This document shows positions 36,411 through 48,000 of a stretch of 64,000 bases of DNA, piece by piece. This DNA is from Lepidonotus clava (lineage: Eukaryota; Annelida; Polychaeta; Phyllodocida; Polynoidae). Location: contig OW387147.1 in assembly GCA_936440205.1 (NCBI GenBank), forward strand, positions 35,117,629-35,181,628. Direction: 5' to 3'. The notes beneath the pieces were generated by a model. The model ran no database searches. It was not told where the DNA came from and saw only the letters and a list, made by a program, of their open reading frames with translations. The position numbers were made by a program, and so were the translations under genes. Every line of letters starts with the position of its first letter. The stretch's first letter is position 1.

Positions 36411-37345
36411 AAGTTTGATAAAGTATGGTATGTAAAGACTGATAAAACCAATCATCTGTATAATCCTGAAGAAAATATTCTTCTGAAGACATTCAATAGA
36501 CTTACTTAAAGTACAAAATATTTCTCTCTTCCTCATTGATGTTGGAAATAGTCAGCAATAAACACACATTGTATCATAAATAATATATCTGAAATAGGCT
36601 AACTAATACCTATAAAGAAAGGTCACTCACAAAGTAGCTTCCGCCAACCCTCCAATCATCAACTAAATACCCTCGTCTACACCAGGAAAGCCCTGAGCGG
36701 CGGCTGTTATCCCCCTCCTCTGCCGGTGACGTGGTACTTAGCGGTAACCCCCTGACAAGTTACCCCAGTAAGGAAGGCATCAAGGCTGTCATGCACCCTT
36801 AAGTCTAGACCAGCGCAGCACTCGAGTATTCTTTTGCCATATTTACAGCTAAAATGACAGCAGACAGCTTTTTTTTAACTTTCTGAAAAATATATTTACA
36901 ACTATATATCTTAATAAGTATGTAATACTTTTTGATTGTTAAGACTTATTTTGTAATATTTGAATTAAGCAAATGTTGTCAAAATTCATTTGATGTATAA
37001 TGCACCTATTATGTTTGCAAGCAATTAAAACATCTAGAAAATCCAGCCTCTATGATAGTTGCCTCAGCTGTGATGTCTACATTTATACTTGTGAGTTCTC
37101 ACCCTGCCTTGCCGGGGGGTAGGTTTAGCCTCCTTAATGGTGGTCCCCTCTCACCGCCCCCCTAGGAGCCTGTCAGTACCAACTACAGAGGCCCAGGGAG
37201 GCGCCCACCACTTAGCCGATTGCGTCGTGGGAGGTGGTGGGGAGGACCCTGTGATGGAGACAGTTTCACAGATAGGCTAGTCTGATTACTTCACAGAATT
37301 ACTGTATGGACATTTATAGCTGAGATTTGATAGCCCAATCCCAGC
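36411..37345. other. Stretch without firm genes
   Basis: Two GC-richer patches (about 36660-36810 and 37100-37260) lie in AT-rich DNA. I could not resolve exons in them. Confidence 0.35.
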
Positions 37346-37442
37346 ATGCCCAGCAGCCGCTGGTTGCTGGGAGGCCGGCGTATGATTAACCAGCATTCTC
37401 CTCATCAGCAAAGGGACTGCATATACTGGATGGAAGAAGCCG
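37346..37442 (+). other. Possible upstream exon of the 37.7-38.2 kb gene
   Basis: ATG at 37346 opens MPSSRWLLGGRRMINQHSP and reaches a donor-like CCG/GTGAGA (GT at 37443). It is GC-richer than its surroundings. If real, the intron to 37734 would be about 290 bp and would contain the reverse retroposon tail at 37469-37535. The link is only positional. Confidence 0.18.
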
Positions 37443-37468
37443 GTGAGATTGAGAATATTCCTGCTATG

Positions 37469-37535
37469 AATTTTTTTTTAAAATTCTTTATTAATGTGGC
37501 TTGCTTCGGCTAAAGCCGTTTTTCTAGCAAGTCCA
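37469..37535 (-). mobile_element. Retroposon 3' tail, minus strand
   Basis: Read on the minus strand, a hairpin CGGCTTTAGCCG is followed by AATAAAG and then an A-rich end (AATTTT then nine A). A hairpin, poly(A) signal and A-tail together look like the 3' end of a SINE or truncated LINE inserted in reverse. The 5' end is not defined and no coding part was seen. Confidence 0.35.
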
Positions 37536-37733
37536 CCAAAATCAAACAGTATGATATAATATGTATTTGCAATAAAATAGATAGAGGCAATAATGTTCAG
37601 GTAAACATAATCAACAGTATGATATCAGACTTAGCAGTTGGTAAAATTAATTTGTCTTCACACAATGTTGATTCACAGATCCTATACAACAGCAGCAAAC
37701 AGTCTGCCTACAGAATATGTTGCACATAGCTAA

Positions 37734-38197
37734 AACGTAGTTGAGGTGCTTAAGAAGTTGGTTTCCATGAAATATTCATGTGATCTGGATTTAAGGCGTG
37801 CCCTTTCCTTGAATTATCATTTTACGGTGCAAGATGATAGAATAGTACTTTATTCGATTAACCAGGCTTTGGTCATGTACTGCAGATTTTATCTAGTACA
37901 CAATTCAACAAAACATTACTGTATGAAAAACACAGCATATGATACAGTTAGATTCAATGAAAGAAATACAGATTACGGCTGGTTATTCACTGTCAGGGGA
38001 TTTTGAGCATTCACTTTTTGCTGCAAGTACCAAAAGGTTTGAATATAGAGCCAATGTTTCCAAGAGACACCCCCAGTAGACCATGGCGATGCAAACTGTA
38101 TGGCAGCGTGACAGGACTCATCAAAAAAGGCGACTGTCTTGAATTTCAAATTAGAGCACCAATGAAACTGATACGATATGAGAAGCCAGTGGCTTAA
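37734..38197 (+). CDS. Possible TNF-ligand-like domain, last exon(s)
   Basis: The first part (open 37734-38003) reads ...LRRALSLNYHFTVQDDRIVL then ALVMYCRFYL, resembling the TNF-domain pattern in which an L..N.....DN.L.V segment is followed by LYLIYSQVLF. The second part (open 37961-38194, another frame) reads DTPSRPWRCKLYGSVTGLIK, then KGDCLEFQI, resembling TNF's PW...IYLGGVFQLEKGDRL. The spacing between the two motifs is about right. The second part ends at TAA (38195-38197), overlapping AATAAA (38197-38202), and follows a pyrimidine-rich acceptor (AG at 38026-38027). The frame change could be a very short intron or a lesion in a decayed gene. The last TNF strand (FFGAF-like) is not present. 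TNF ligands act as trimeric signalling proteins. Identification is by eye only. Confidence 0.32.
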
Positions 38198-38202
38198 ATA
38201 AA

Positions 38203-40956
38203 AATGGTGAATATAACAATACTGCTGGCGCGGAATGGTTCATTTGGTGAATTAGCATATCTAGACGGCGTGGTGTAACTAGATACCGTTCTACCCTCCG
38301 CTGCTAATATTGTATGCATTTTGATACAGGGAAAAAGCTCCAGGGAGGAGGTTGTCTAGGCTTAGCCATAACATACATAAATCTGATTATCTATGGTACA
38401 GCCCCTCTATGGGGCTGGAAAAGCCAACATAATGTCAGAGATACCAATTCATGAAGCCCGGCTGTAACTAGTTCCCCCGGTAGTTGTAGCGTGCTTTTTA
38501 AATACATAGTATGTATTATCCAGAGTTTGTCCCTTTCATATGTCCGAATGCCACGATGGTCTGACAACATATATATACATGTAGCCATATAGATGAACTT
38601 TCAGATTATGATTTCGTTCAGCTATGGTTCACAATTAGTAAAGATCATTTGGTGGATTTATTCTTTTGTTCGCAACAAATAATTGTGCACATCATCATCC
38701 GTCGTCAGGTTGAGTGATATCTGACCAAATTAAAGTTATGAGGGAGTATCCCATTGACGTCGTGAATAGCTGACAGGGCAGCATAAAATCCCCCTATATA
38801 TCAACTCATATCGCTTTATCAGTTGAACTGCTCGTGCAGCTCGTGAATCTAAAGGCAGCGCAAATTTTATCTATATAGGGGCTAATTCTGACTCATTACT
38901 GGCACAGAATACTTATCTGCCTCTAAATAGGGGACATAAATGAATGTTATTCTAAATCTGATGGACATAATTCTGCACTATATAGTTACAAAGACACATG
39001 GTATCTTACTTGAGAAACCTTTCAGCAGACATCTATGCCTCAGAGATATCATTCCTTAGGAATTCATCGTTCCGAGGAAAAGATTAAAAGGCCCAGTACT
39101 TAGGCTAAAATGAACATCCTACGGTCGTACTTTGTCATATGTACTGAACATAAATCTTTGCCTGAGGCTGAGCTTTTCATCCCAAAGAAAGGCCGATTGA
39201 GCGAAAATATTTTATTGCCAATAGGACAGGATTATGTTTGTTAAATCTATCTATGCTGCAAATGTCTGTATCTTATGGAGTATTATTCATATTGCACACG
39301 GGTTACATTAAATCGTGATCAGGCAAGACTCTTGGGTTTCATTCGTCGGATGATTCGCAACTTAGCAATGATCGTGAGTGTGTAGGATTTGTAGACAAAT
39401 AAATCCCTTGATTCAAATTGGATTACTAGAGCATGAAGCAATTCCAAAAATAGGGGCCTCTTGTATATACAGGACCATGTGGAAGACAATGTGACTGCTG
39501 TACACATGGTCAAGGTTTAGTAGATAAGAACCAGTTCCATTGTAGAGCCTGGCCTTAACTAGTAGACGTGAGAGCTGCTCATGCTGTGGATAGAAGAAGC
39601 ACATTATCCTCACACGTGTCATAGCCTGTTGCTGTTTATTCTCCAACCTACGATAAAGAGTGTCATAAAAGCACCTGACGCTATTCATCGCCATTCCATG
39701 GCCGAATATCTATAAGAGTACTCCCTGCGAGTTCCTGGAAGGGATGGGCCAAAACTACTGAAAGAGTCAGTGGCACCATACTGGTTCACTCAAAAAGGTT
39801 AACCAGAACTGTTTTCTTTCAATTACTTTTCCAGTTGGCTGTTGTACTGGGATTATGGACTATCGATTTGTTTACCGGCGGCTAGCTATTCTATGACGTT
39901 AACCAAAATAGCGGATGGACCTATTAACGGAGATTAAAAGTTTTAATGGTATACACCACGTGTATCTGTCTGCTCTGACTCTATGTAAACGAAGGTTAGA
40001 TTCAGCTACTAGCTGATGATACAAGGTTTTTGGTACAATCTCTGTGCACAGAGAAGACGGGGAGTTATTGAACTTAAGGTTAAAAGAGGATTGAACATAA
40101 ACATATCTCTGAATAGTACAAATATATATGATTTAATAGGTCACCAATTTTAAAGGAGTTTTGCAAGGTTTATTTACTCTTTTCTGGTGAGGAGTGGGTC
40201 TATTATTGACGTCCATGGGGTGTTGTAGTTTGTGTGTGTGAAAATCACAAATGCATATCAAAAATGTACTGTGGCCAGTTGAATCAAACGTCATGATGAG
40301 CTCTATAATACTTGACAATCCCTTAATGTGTCTATGATACTAAGTCTTATGATATATCTCACATGCTTCACAAGAGATAAATGGGAGTAAAAGTCACCCT
40401 TTCTTCAGTCATTGGCCTATAGTCTCGGCACGCAGCCATCAACCTGATACTTTAATACCCAGTCGGGTGTAGATAATGAGAAGGCGAACAGACACCGGGC
40501 CTCAAGGCAGTGGTAATTAGAAAAGGAGGGGGTTATGTTGGATGCAGAGAAAGATGATTATTGTGCCAAGCACTGATGATAATAATTAGTAGAATAAGAG
40601 CGGGAATAAGAGTAATTTCAATTTGTTGTTATCACAGGGCCATGGACAATCATTGGGCAATGTTAAGTCAGAGCTAGGATAATTGGGGAATGATTGTTTC
40701 TATGACGTTTCACTAATGCTGAAATTTTTATCACATAATATACATGTAATTCACGCGTCAAATTAGGACAATCACGGGTAGAGTCATAATAACGAGAGTA
40801 TTTAGGAATAACAGTTTGGATTGAATTCGAATGGTGATGTTTAACTGCAAATTTTAGTAAACAAATTAATAGAGTAGTTATAGGCATTCAGTTGTTAAAC
40901 GTGAGACAGCTTCCTACAGCGAGAAGAGATGGGGTATTATTCTAAGTACACTAGTA
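38203..40956. other. Stretch without recognised genes
   Basis: AT-rich flank of the retroelement. Frames of 60-93 codons occur but none has a recognisable motif. I see no clear repeat. Confidence 0.45.
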
Positions 40957-41091
40957 TCACTGTACTAATAGCTTAGCACTTTTAATATATCCTCATGTTA
41001 TATAATCCATCAAGGATCAGGCTTAGCAAGTCTACTTCTAGTCTACTTCTAGAAGAAATATCTTGCGTTCCTAGCGCCACCTGTTAACCAG

Positions 41092-41125
41092 TATAAAAGG
41101 CGCTGCAAGGTAGGGAGCGAGCAGT
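41092..41125 (+). promoter_or_regulatory. LTR core promoter
   Basis: TATAAAA at 41092-41098 lies about 30 bp upstream of an initiator-like GCAGTTAG (about 41121). GCGCCAC and CCAG precede the TATA box. The same arrangement recurs in the right LTR (about 60514) and, partly, in an internal promoter at 56251-56296. Confidence 0.65.
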
Positions 41126-41161
41126 TAGTAGTCACTTAGTTTTAGTGAGAACATCAGCTAA

Positions 41162-41194
41162 GTAAGTTTAGCCAAGGAGTTACCTGGAGTAAGT
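41162..41194 (+). promoter_or_regulatory. Two leader splice-donor candidates
   Basis: GTAAGT occurs at 41162-41167 and 41189-41194, about 40 and 65 nt after the inferred transcription start. Envelope-bearing LTR elements commonly make env and accessory mRNAs by splicing from a leader donor. Acceptor-like YAG sites precede the env ATG (for example CTCGAACTAG ending about 51140). Confidence 0.35.
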
Positions 41195-41593
41195 ACATCG
41201 GCTCCCGTGTAACAGACTGGAGTTTACCAATATCAACTACCTCGGACATAGGATTGTGATAGAGCTGAGTACTAGAATGGTCTAGAAGGTGTTGGAGCAA
41301 CTCGTGTTCTAAATGTGGTTGATTGCTGATAGGAGATGGGAGGTGGACTGATGAAGACTTATATTGAAGTTATACATGGTGGCTTTGACTCGGGATGAGA
41401 TGTTTATTGAATAAAAACCCTTTCATATTAAGAAGCTCCCTCATCGTTCATTTCTTTTGAACTATTGGGAAGTGGACGGACAAACTTTAAACGCAGTCTG
41501 AATTACTCAGGCATTCTGGACAAACGACTCATGGAGACTTAGATATACACAAACCTCACGCAGTCTTAAATCAAACATTAACAATAGTCCATT

Positions 41594-41611
41594 TGGTGGA
41601 GATTACCCGAA
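41594..41611 (+). other. Primer-binding site
   Basis: TGGTGGAGATTACCCGA begins 2 bp after the left LTR, the usual position, and starts with TGG, complementary to the CCA end of a tRNA. I could not match it confidently to a particular tRNA from memory. Confidence 0.7.
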
Positions 41612-41641
41612 ACATGACTTGTGCCGTTTTGCTCATCCTTG

Positions 41642-44600
41642 ATGTCAGCCACCGGTGACTTTGAGGCTTCCTCTAACCCCAAGCCTCAATCTTTGCGGCC
41701 CGCAGGACACGATGTGTCAACATCATATACAGGGAATGTGGAAAACCGCCACCTGGTAGGTAATCCCTTAGACGGGGAAGCACAGAGACAGGAGGTCGCA
41801 GCCAGACCCAAGCAGCTCTGCCCCGAAGGTGCACAAAATTACCAAACCCGTGGCAAAGGTAAACCATTTCCCTGGCACCTAGGGCCCAAAGATAGGCCGG
41901 TTCTTGACGAAGGACTTGAAACCCTAACACACTCGGGACGAGTTGAAGGGAAGAACCGTCTCAAAGAATATCAGCAATATTGGAACCCAGGGTACGTACC
42001 ACCTACGGACCACGAAACTGGTACTAGCTCTCACTCTACTTATGGACCCGATGCGAACAATCCGTGGTGTAGTCAAGGAGTTCCCTATCGTTTACTACCT
42101 GCAGCAGGAGGACAAAGTGAACAGGAAACTTTCGATGAGGATTACTTATTTCCCATAAAAGACAAGAAAAATCGACAAAACACCACAGATAACTCCAGCC
42201 CATCAGGGGGGAGACGCCCCGCAAATCCGGTAATCCTACCTGATGGGAGCTCTCTCACCTATCCATTACCCCAACGACTTGAGTCTATCAGTCACCCACT
42301 GGTAACACCGACTCACCCCAACCCGGGGGCGTCCATTCCTTATCCCACTGTAGCTAAAGGAAAAACAGTAGGAGGGGATAGGGGAGTGGGAAGGGAAGCA
42401 GAGGGAAACAGCGAGAAAGTAGGCAATTTACAACCCTATCGATTAACTTACGGTGTAGAAAAGAACTTAGACCAAGCTGATAAGAGAGCGGAAGCTCGGG
42501 CCTTTGATCCAGCCGAAATATTAAAGCAGTGGGCAGACTCAGGCCCCGAAAAGCACATAGATTTAGAGAGGCTAAGCGATCAGGATAGTGAAGAAAATGT
42601 AACGCTTAAAGCACAAGGTTTTAACACTCTAACTCATGAATCGTATGAAGAATACGAGGACGAGTATGAGGAAGAAAATAGCGAGACAGAACAAGCAGTC
42701 ACAAATGTCAGAAAAGGTAGTCCTGATAGTAAACTAACTAGAAGGGAGAAATCACGCTCGTCATCGTTTGAACTTATTACCGAGGATGTTTTAGACACAG
42801 GTAAGAAAGCTAAACCAGAAAGTGAGGACGAAATTAGTGTAGAAGAAATACCTGTGAAGGAACAGTGGGACGATCACGATATACAAAACCTCCACGAAGA
42901 TAATATGGCGGAGGGAGGCGTACCTTTGGTGGATCTAGTAGGAGAAGGGGGTGACCAAAATCAGCTCCAACAACCCGGTGAAGGGGGAGCTAGGGGTGTG
43001 GATCCGGGGGTATTGCAACCTAATCGTGGGATAAACCCTGGGGGACTTCAGCAAAATGTTGGAGGCGGCCAACCGGGCCGACAAGCCGGCCAAGCTGCGC
43101 TAGCAGGAGGCGGGATAGACCTTGGGGCCGTACGGCAAAATATGTTGTATCCTTTCCTAGCACAAGCGATGGGAATCAATCCACTAGCAGGTCAGGGAAG
43201 AGGGGGTAACCAACGGGGTCAACAGGCTCAAGGAGGCCAGAATAATCAAGCCGATCCTCAAGGGCCTAACCCTCCCCTTAATCAACAGGCTCCAGGAGGT
43301 CATATTAATCAGGCAAATCCACCTGGACCTAACCCCCCTATAAACCAACAGGGTCAGCAGGCGCAAGGAGGCCAGAATCATCAGGCAAACCCTCCTCAAA
43401 ACCTTCTCAATAACCAACCCAACAACCCTCTTTTGAATCAGCCCAATCTTGGGATAAATCCTGGGGAACAACAACAACCTGGTGAAGGGGAAGATGGTGG
43501 TGTGAATCCAGGAATGCAGCAGCCTAATCTTGGGGTAAACCCTGGGGGACTGCAGCAAAATGATGGGGATGGCCAACCGGGCCAACAGCCTGGCCAAGCC
43601 GTGCCAGCAGGAGGTGGGGTCGAGCAAAACATGTTCCCTTACCTATTGCAGGCGATGGCGATTGCAGCCAATCTTAACGCAGGCCGAGGAAGAGCAGGTA
43701 ACCAGCAGGGTCAGCAGGCTCCGGCAGGCCAGAATAATCAGGCGAACCCACCAGGACCCAATAACCCTCCCCCAAACCAGAACAATAATCCTTTCCTAAA
43801 CCAACTCAACAACCCTCCTCCCAACCCACCTAATCAACCCAATCCACCGGGCCCACCAGGACAGAACAACCCTCCAAATCCTCCAGGTCCACCGGGCCCA
43901 CCAGGGCAGAACAACCCCCCAAACCCGCCAAATCGACCAAATATTTGGGATATTCTACCACAGCTAGGTCTGACACTGGGGCAAACACCAGCGCCAGTGC
44001 GTGAAACAACTCACAATGGTCACCAAAGGGGACCAAACATTAGGTTACCGTGGTTTAGTGGAAAGGAAGACGAGCAAATAGAAAAGTATTTCAGGGAATT
44101 GAAACGACTGAAAGCTATCTATGACTGGTCGAACGCCCATCTCCTGAATATGGCACTGTTAGGCCTAAAGGGAAGGGCAGACGACTGGGCAGGAGTGTTA
44201 GCTGAGAGTGAAAAAGACACGTTTGAGAAACTAGAAGCTCAAATGACAAAGATCTTCGGTGATCGAAGAGCTAAGTGGCAGAAACACGCAGAGTTCTGCG
44301 CCCTCAAACAAGGAAAGGACCAGAGTGTGATTGAGTTTGCAGGTGTCTTGAAGCAAAAGCAAGTTAAGGCAGAGGCGAGTGAAAGCATGATGTTAGCCGT
44401 GTTTTTAGAGGGGTTAAAACAGGGCGTAGCCAGACAGGTAGCTATACTGGACCCTAAGTCGTTCACCGAAGCGGTGGATTGTGCGACGAGACTAGAATCG
44501 TTGGACAAAGGCAAAGGGGGAACCAAAATATCCAATGCAGTGAGCGAACTGGCTGGAAGCCAAGAATCGGAGGAGACCGCGGCCCTAAACTCCATCTCCG

Positions 44601-45007
44601 AACGGTTTGGAGTGGTGCTGGCCCGACTGGAGGCCGCTCCATGGTTTCAGAAACCAAAACCAGGGCAAAGCGGAGCTCCCCAGAGTAGTGGTAACTATAA
44701 ACAGCAGGGTTATGAAAGAAAAGATCGATATGAAAATCAGAAAGGTGAAAGGAATCCAGATCAGAAGGCTAAATCTAATAACGCCCCGAACAGAGAGGCA
44801 GACAAAGGAAAGAATCCGCCAACTCAGCAGAAAGTGGAGAGACCCAGGTTGCCTTTCGATGAAAGTAAGTTTTGTATCATTCACCAACAACATGGTCACT
44901 CTACAGAAGCGTGCCTGTGGCTAAAGAATAGGTTGAAGGAAAAACCCCCGCGGATGTACAAAGATAGTAAAGCCAGTGGGACAGAACAAAAGAGTCAGGG
45001 AAACTAG
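41642..45007 (+). CDS. gag: Gag polyprotein (very long)
   Basis: The structural protein that packages the element RNA. I chose the ATG at 41642, giving 1121 codons; the frame is open slightly further upstream, but without an ATG. Typical gypsy Gag is 300-500 residues. In order: a polar N-terminal region, an acidic stretch near residues 335-355, a Gln/Asn/Pro/Gly-rich region (about 440-780) with two copies of a ~95-residue unit (near 443-540 and 610-700), a capsid-type retrotransposon Gag domain (about 800-955), a basic linker and one zinc-knuckle-like CIIHQQHGHSTEAC (1078-1091, C-x2-H-x4-H-x4-C). The stop codon adjoins the frameshift signal. A short ORF from ATG 41614 precedes it in another frame. 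Confidence 0.88.
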   Translation: MSATGDFEASSNPKPQSLRPAGHDVSTSYTGNVENRHLVGNPLDGEAQRQEVAARPKQLCPEGAQNYQTRGKGKPFPWHLGPKDRPVLDEGLETLTHSGRVEGKNRLKEYQQYWNPGYVPPTDHETGTSSHSTYGPDANNPWCSQGVPYRLLPAAGGQSEQETFDEDYLFPIKDKKNRQNTTDNSSPSGGRRPANPVILPDGSSLTYPLPQRLESISHPLVTPTHPNPGASIPYPTVAKGKTVGGDRGVGREAEGNSEKVGNLQPYRLTYGVEKNLDQADKRAEARAFDPAEILKQWADSGPEKHIDLERLSDQDSEENVTLKAQGFNTLTHESYEEYEDEYEEENSETEQAVTNVRKGSPDSKLTRREKSRSSSFELITEDVLDTGKKAKPESEDEISVEEIPVKEQWDDHDIQNLHEDNMAEGGVPLVDLVGEGGDQNQLQQPGEGGARGVDPGVLQPNRGINPGGLQQNVGGGQPGRQAGQAALAGGGIDLGAVRQNMLYPFLAQAMGINPLAGQGRGGNQRGQQAQGGQNNQADPQGPNPPLNQQAPGGHINQANPPGPNPPINQQGQQAQGGQNHQANPPQNLLNNQPNNPLLNQPNLGINPGEQQQPGEGEDGGVNPGMQQPNLGVNPGGLQQNDGDGQPGQQPGQAVPAGGGVEQNMFPYLLQAMAIAANLNAGRGRAGNQQGQQAPAGQNNQANPPGPNNPPPNQNNNPFLNQLNNPPPNPPNQPNPPGPPGQNNPPNPPGPPGPPGQNNPPNPPNRPNIWDILPQLGLTLGQTPAPVRETTHNGHQRGPNIRLPWFSGKEDEQIEKYFRELKRLKAIYDWSNAHLLNMALLGLKGRADDWAGVLAESEKDTFEKLEAQMTKIFGDRRAKWQKHAEFCALKQGKDQSVIEFAGVLKQKQVKAEASESMMLAVFLEGLKQGVARQVAILDPKSFTEAVDCATRLESLDKGKGGTKISNAVSELAGSQESEETAALNSISERFGVVLARLEAAPWFQKPKPGQSGAPQSSGNYKQQGYERKDRYENQKGERNPDQKAKSNNAPNREADKGKNPPTQQKVERPRLPFDESKFCIIHQQHGHSTEACLWLKNRLKEKPPRMYKDSKASGTEQKSQGN

Positions 45008-45055
45008 AGGAGGGGTCCGTTCATTCCACGATAGAATTAGGCGCAGTGGACGGAC
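44998..45055 (+). promoter_or_regulatory. -1 ribosomal frameshift signal, gag to pol
   Basis: GGGAAAC (44998-45004) sits in the gag frame as G-GGA-AAC, the X-XXY-YYZ pattern of -1 slippery sites, directly before the gag TAG. Nine nt downstream GGTCCGT (45014-45020) pairs with ACGGACC (45049-45055), and CCAC pairs with GTGG across a 5-nt bulge, giving an 11-bp bulged stem. Pol is in the -1 frame. Ty3/gypsy elements and retroviruses commonly link gag and pol this way. Confidence 0.85.
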
Positions 45056-48000
45056 CGGCTAGGAGAGAGATAGGAGACGAAGCATTTTTCTTAACGTTAA
45101 GATTTAATGATCAGAAGGAGGTTAGATCTTTAGTAGACACAGGAGCGAGCGATTGCTTCATGTCCACACATTGTAAACAGCAGATCCCTAAACAATGCAT
45201 TTTAGACGAATGGAAGGTATCGAAGGGAAACATCAGTTTGGCAGACAATTCGTCTCAAGTAATACTAGAACAAATTAGATGTAAGTTTTCAATCCAGGGA
45301 TCGGTAGTCTGCTATGATTTCAACATAGTGGACGATCTATGCCACTTAATAGTAATCGGTAGAAACTTATTAACAGTGCTTCGATCAGATTTATCTCTAC
45401 CAGGCGCAAAGATAGAAGTGTTTTGTGGAAACCCTATTGTCAGCAAAGAAACAGTGAAAATTCCACCGGGAAATGAATGCATCATACCGGTTACCACCCG
45501 AGAGCCGCTGGGATTAGACTCACCAGTAGCTTACTGCGCACCAGCAGTCACTGCACCTGTCCTAGTGGAGGGGTGCGTGAATACGGTGGGAAGTCAGTGG
45601 TGGATCAAAGTCATGAATCCGCTAGATGAAATGCAAGAAATCACTCCACAGGAAGTGTTAGCTTTTGCAGAAGAATGCGCAGTGCCTGAGGTAAATCAAG
45701 ACCAGATAGAAGAGTTCCTAGACTTGTGTTATCTAACTAAAACAGAGACCCCAATGTCCATTTGTAGGATCTCTGTAGAAGTAATGAAAGACGCAGTGCA
45801 AATGGAAAGCCAAACCTCTGAGGAGAAATCCCGAGGTGAAATGGATGAAAATGTAAGTAAAATAGATCTAACCGAGTCGTGCTTAGACGAAGAACAAAAG
45901 GTAAGGTTTAGACGAATGCTTAATAACAACAGAAATGCACTAGCGTTCTCAATGGAAGAGTTAGGTCACTGTGAAATAGCGCCGATGAGGATCATTGTGG
46001 ATGAGTCGCAGGGAGTAATAAGTTCTAGACCGTACCGATACTCTCCACAGAAAATGGACATCATCGATGAACAGGTTAGGCAACTCATAGATATAGGTGT
46101 CATAGAGCCCAGCGAATCGGCTTGGCGAAGTCCGCTGGTGGTAGTGCAGAAGAAAGACGGCAAACCTAGGCTCTGTACAGACTTTCGCATGCTTAATCAG
46201 GTCACTTTCAAAGATAAATTCCCAATGCCTACAGCGCGATCACTTTTCTTATATATGGCTTACAAGAAACCCACTATGTGGACAGCTTTAGATCTGTTGA
46301 GCGGCTATCATCAGTGTGTAATCGAAGAAGACAGTAGAAAATATACTGCCTTTGAAACCCCAATGGGTGTATATCAGTATAAGCGTGTACCGTTCGGCTT
46401 AGTTGGCGCGCCTTGGCAGTTTACCAAGGTGATGGCCATTGCGCTAAAAGGCTTGATTCCTAGAACATGCTTAGCATATTTAGACGACGTAATCGTCTAC
46501 GACACCACCTTTGAGGAACACCTGGCGAGTGTTGAGGTGGTTCTTCAAGCTTTAGCGAGAGCCAACCTCAAACTAAAACCGTCTAAGTGTGAATGGTGCC
46601 GCAGTGAGATTAATTTCCTCGGCCATGTAGTAAATGCAGAAGGGGTGGCTACACAAAAGGTTACCACAGAAAAGATCACAGCCTTTAACTGCCCGCATAA
46701 TGTGAAAACTATCAAATCCTTTCTAGGGTTATGTAACTACTACCGACCGTTTGTCCCTAATTTCGCTGATCTAGCAAAGCCTCTAAACCGGCTGCTAAAG
46801 AAAGAAGTCTCTTTTGAGTGGACAGAGGCCTGCGAGGAAGCGTTTCAACAGTTAAAGAAACTGCTGACCTCGCCGCCCTTACTAATTCATCCAGATATAG
46901 GAGGGCATTTCTATCTACTAACTGATGCGTCAGACGCCGCGTGCGGTGCAGCGGTTTGTCATAAACTAGATGAAATCTACCGTCCGGTTGCTTTCTGGGG
47001 GTGTACCCTCCGTGACGCCGAATTAAATTATTCGGTAACAGAGAAAGAGGCTCTGGCAGTAATTAAAGGTATTAAGAACTATGAGGACATGTTGCAGGGA
47101 GCTAAAATCACAATAGTGACTGATCACAAACCGTTGATCCCCCTGCTACAAAGTGCCTACAAAGCCCCGTCAGCCCGGCTGAGACGGTGGGCTTTAGCGC
47201 TATCGGATTTTGATTTTGAAATCATATATGAGCCAGGAGCGACTCATTTTCTACCGGACTATTTGTCTAGAGTCTATCATGAACATGTCCCAGGTGAAGA
47301 ATATGAGCCCGCTGTGGGATGTGAGTTATTTGAGGCCGAAGTTCAGGATGAAGAGCTTTCTGTGGCTACGGTAATAAACGCGCAACTCCAAGATGCGGAG
47401 TGCGCGCAATTGATAGACTACCTTCAGGATGGAGACCTACCAACAGATCCCCTTGAAGCTAGGCGAATAATGGACCAAACCGATTTTGTGGGAATGGTAG
47501 CACCGGGGGTGCTCTGTAGGTTCAACGTCAAAAGGTATAACAAACATCAAGACCAACTGGTAAGGCTAAAACCACGAATGATAGTTCCAGGAAAGTTAAT
47601 TCCCAAAGTCCTGAGGCTGTTACATAATGATATCTTAGCTGGGGGACATGTGGGTATCAGTAATCTTACTACCAAAATCTCTGAGAGATTCTACTGGCGA
47701 AACATGAACGCCGACATAGTGGACTATGTGAAAGCTTGTGAGACCTGCTCTCTGAGGAGGCGGGCCCCACATTTCAAGGCTTTGGCCAAGTCTTGGGAAA
47801 GGCCGACTCGGCCCTTTGAGGTGGTACAGTGTGATTTTATCGGGCCACTAAAGAGGGCTAGGGATGGGTCAAAATATATCATGACCTTCATAGACCTACT
47901 AACAGGTTGGCCGGAGGCTTTCACCACTAAAGACTCCACCGCGCAAACCGCGGCCAACTGCTTCCTAACCGGGATAGTATGTCGGTATGGGCGGGTAAAC

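Larger units (their letters stand above)
40961..41591 (+). repeat. Left LTR of the retroelement
   Basis: It starts TGTACTAATAGC and ends AATAGTCCA. It is about 631 bp, against 620 bp for the right copy; the two differ by one 11-bp length change and very few substitutions. It holds a TATA box, a probable start site near 41123, two GTAAGT donor-like words and AATAAA at 41410-41415. Near 41050-41075 it has a short direct repeat TCTACTTCTAG. Confidence 0.95.

Noticed and set aside
43184-43632. Minus-strand frames of 147 and 64 codons opposite gag
   Set aside because: They mirror the Pro/Gln/Asn-rich gag repeat; composition explains the openness.
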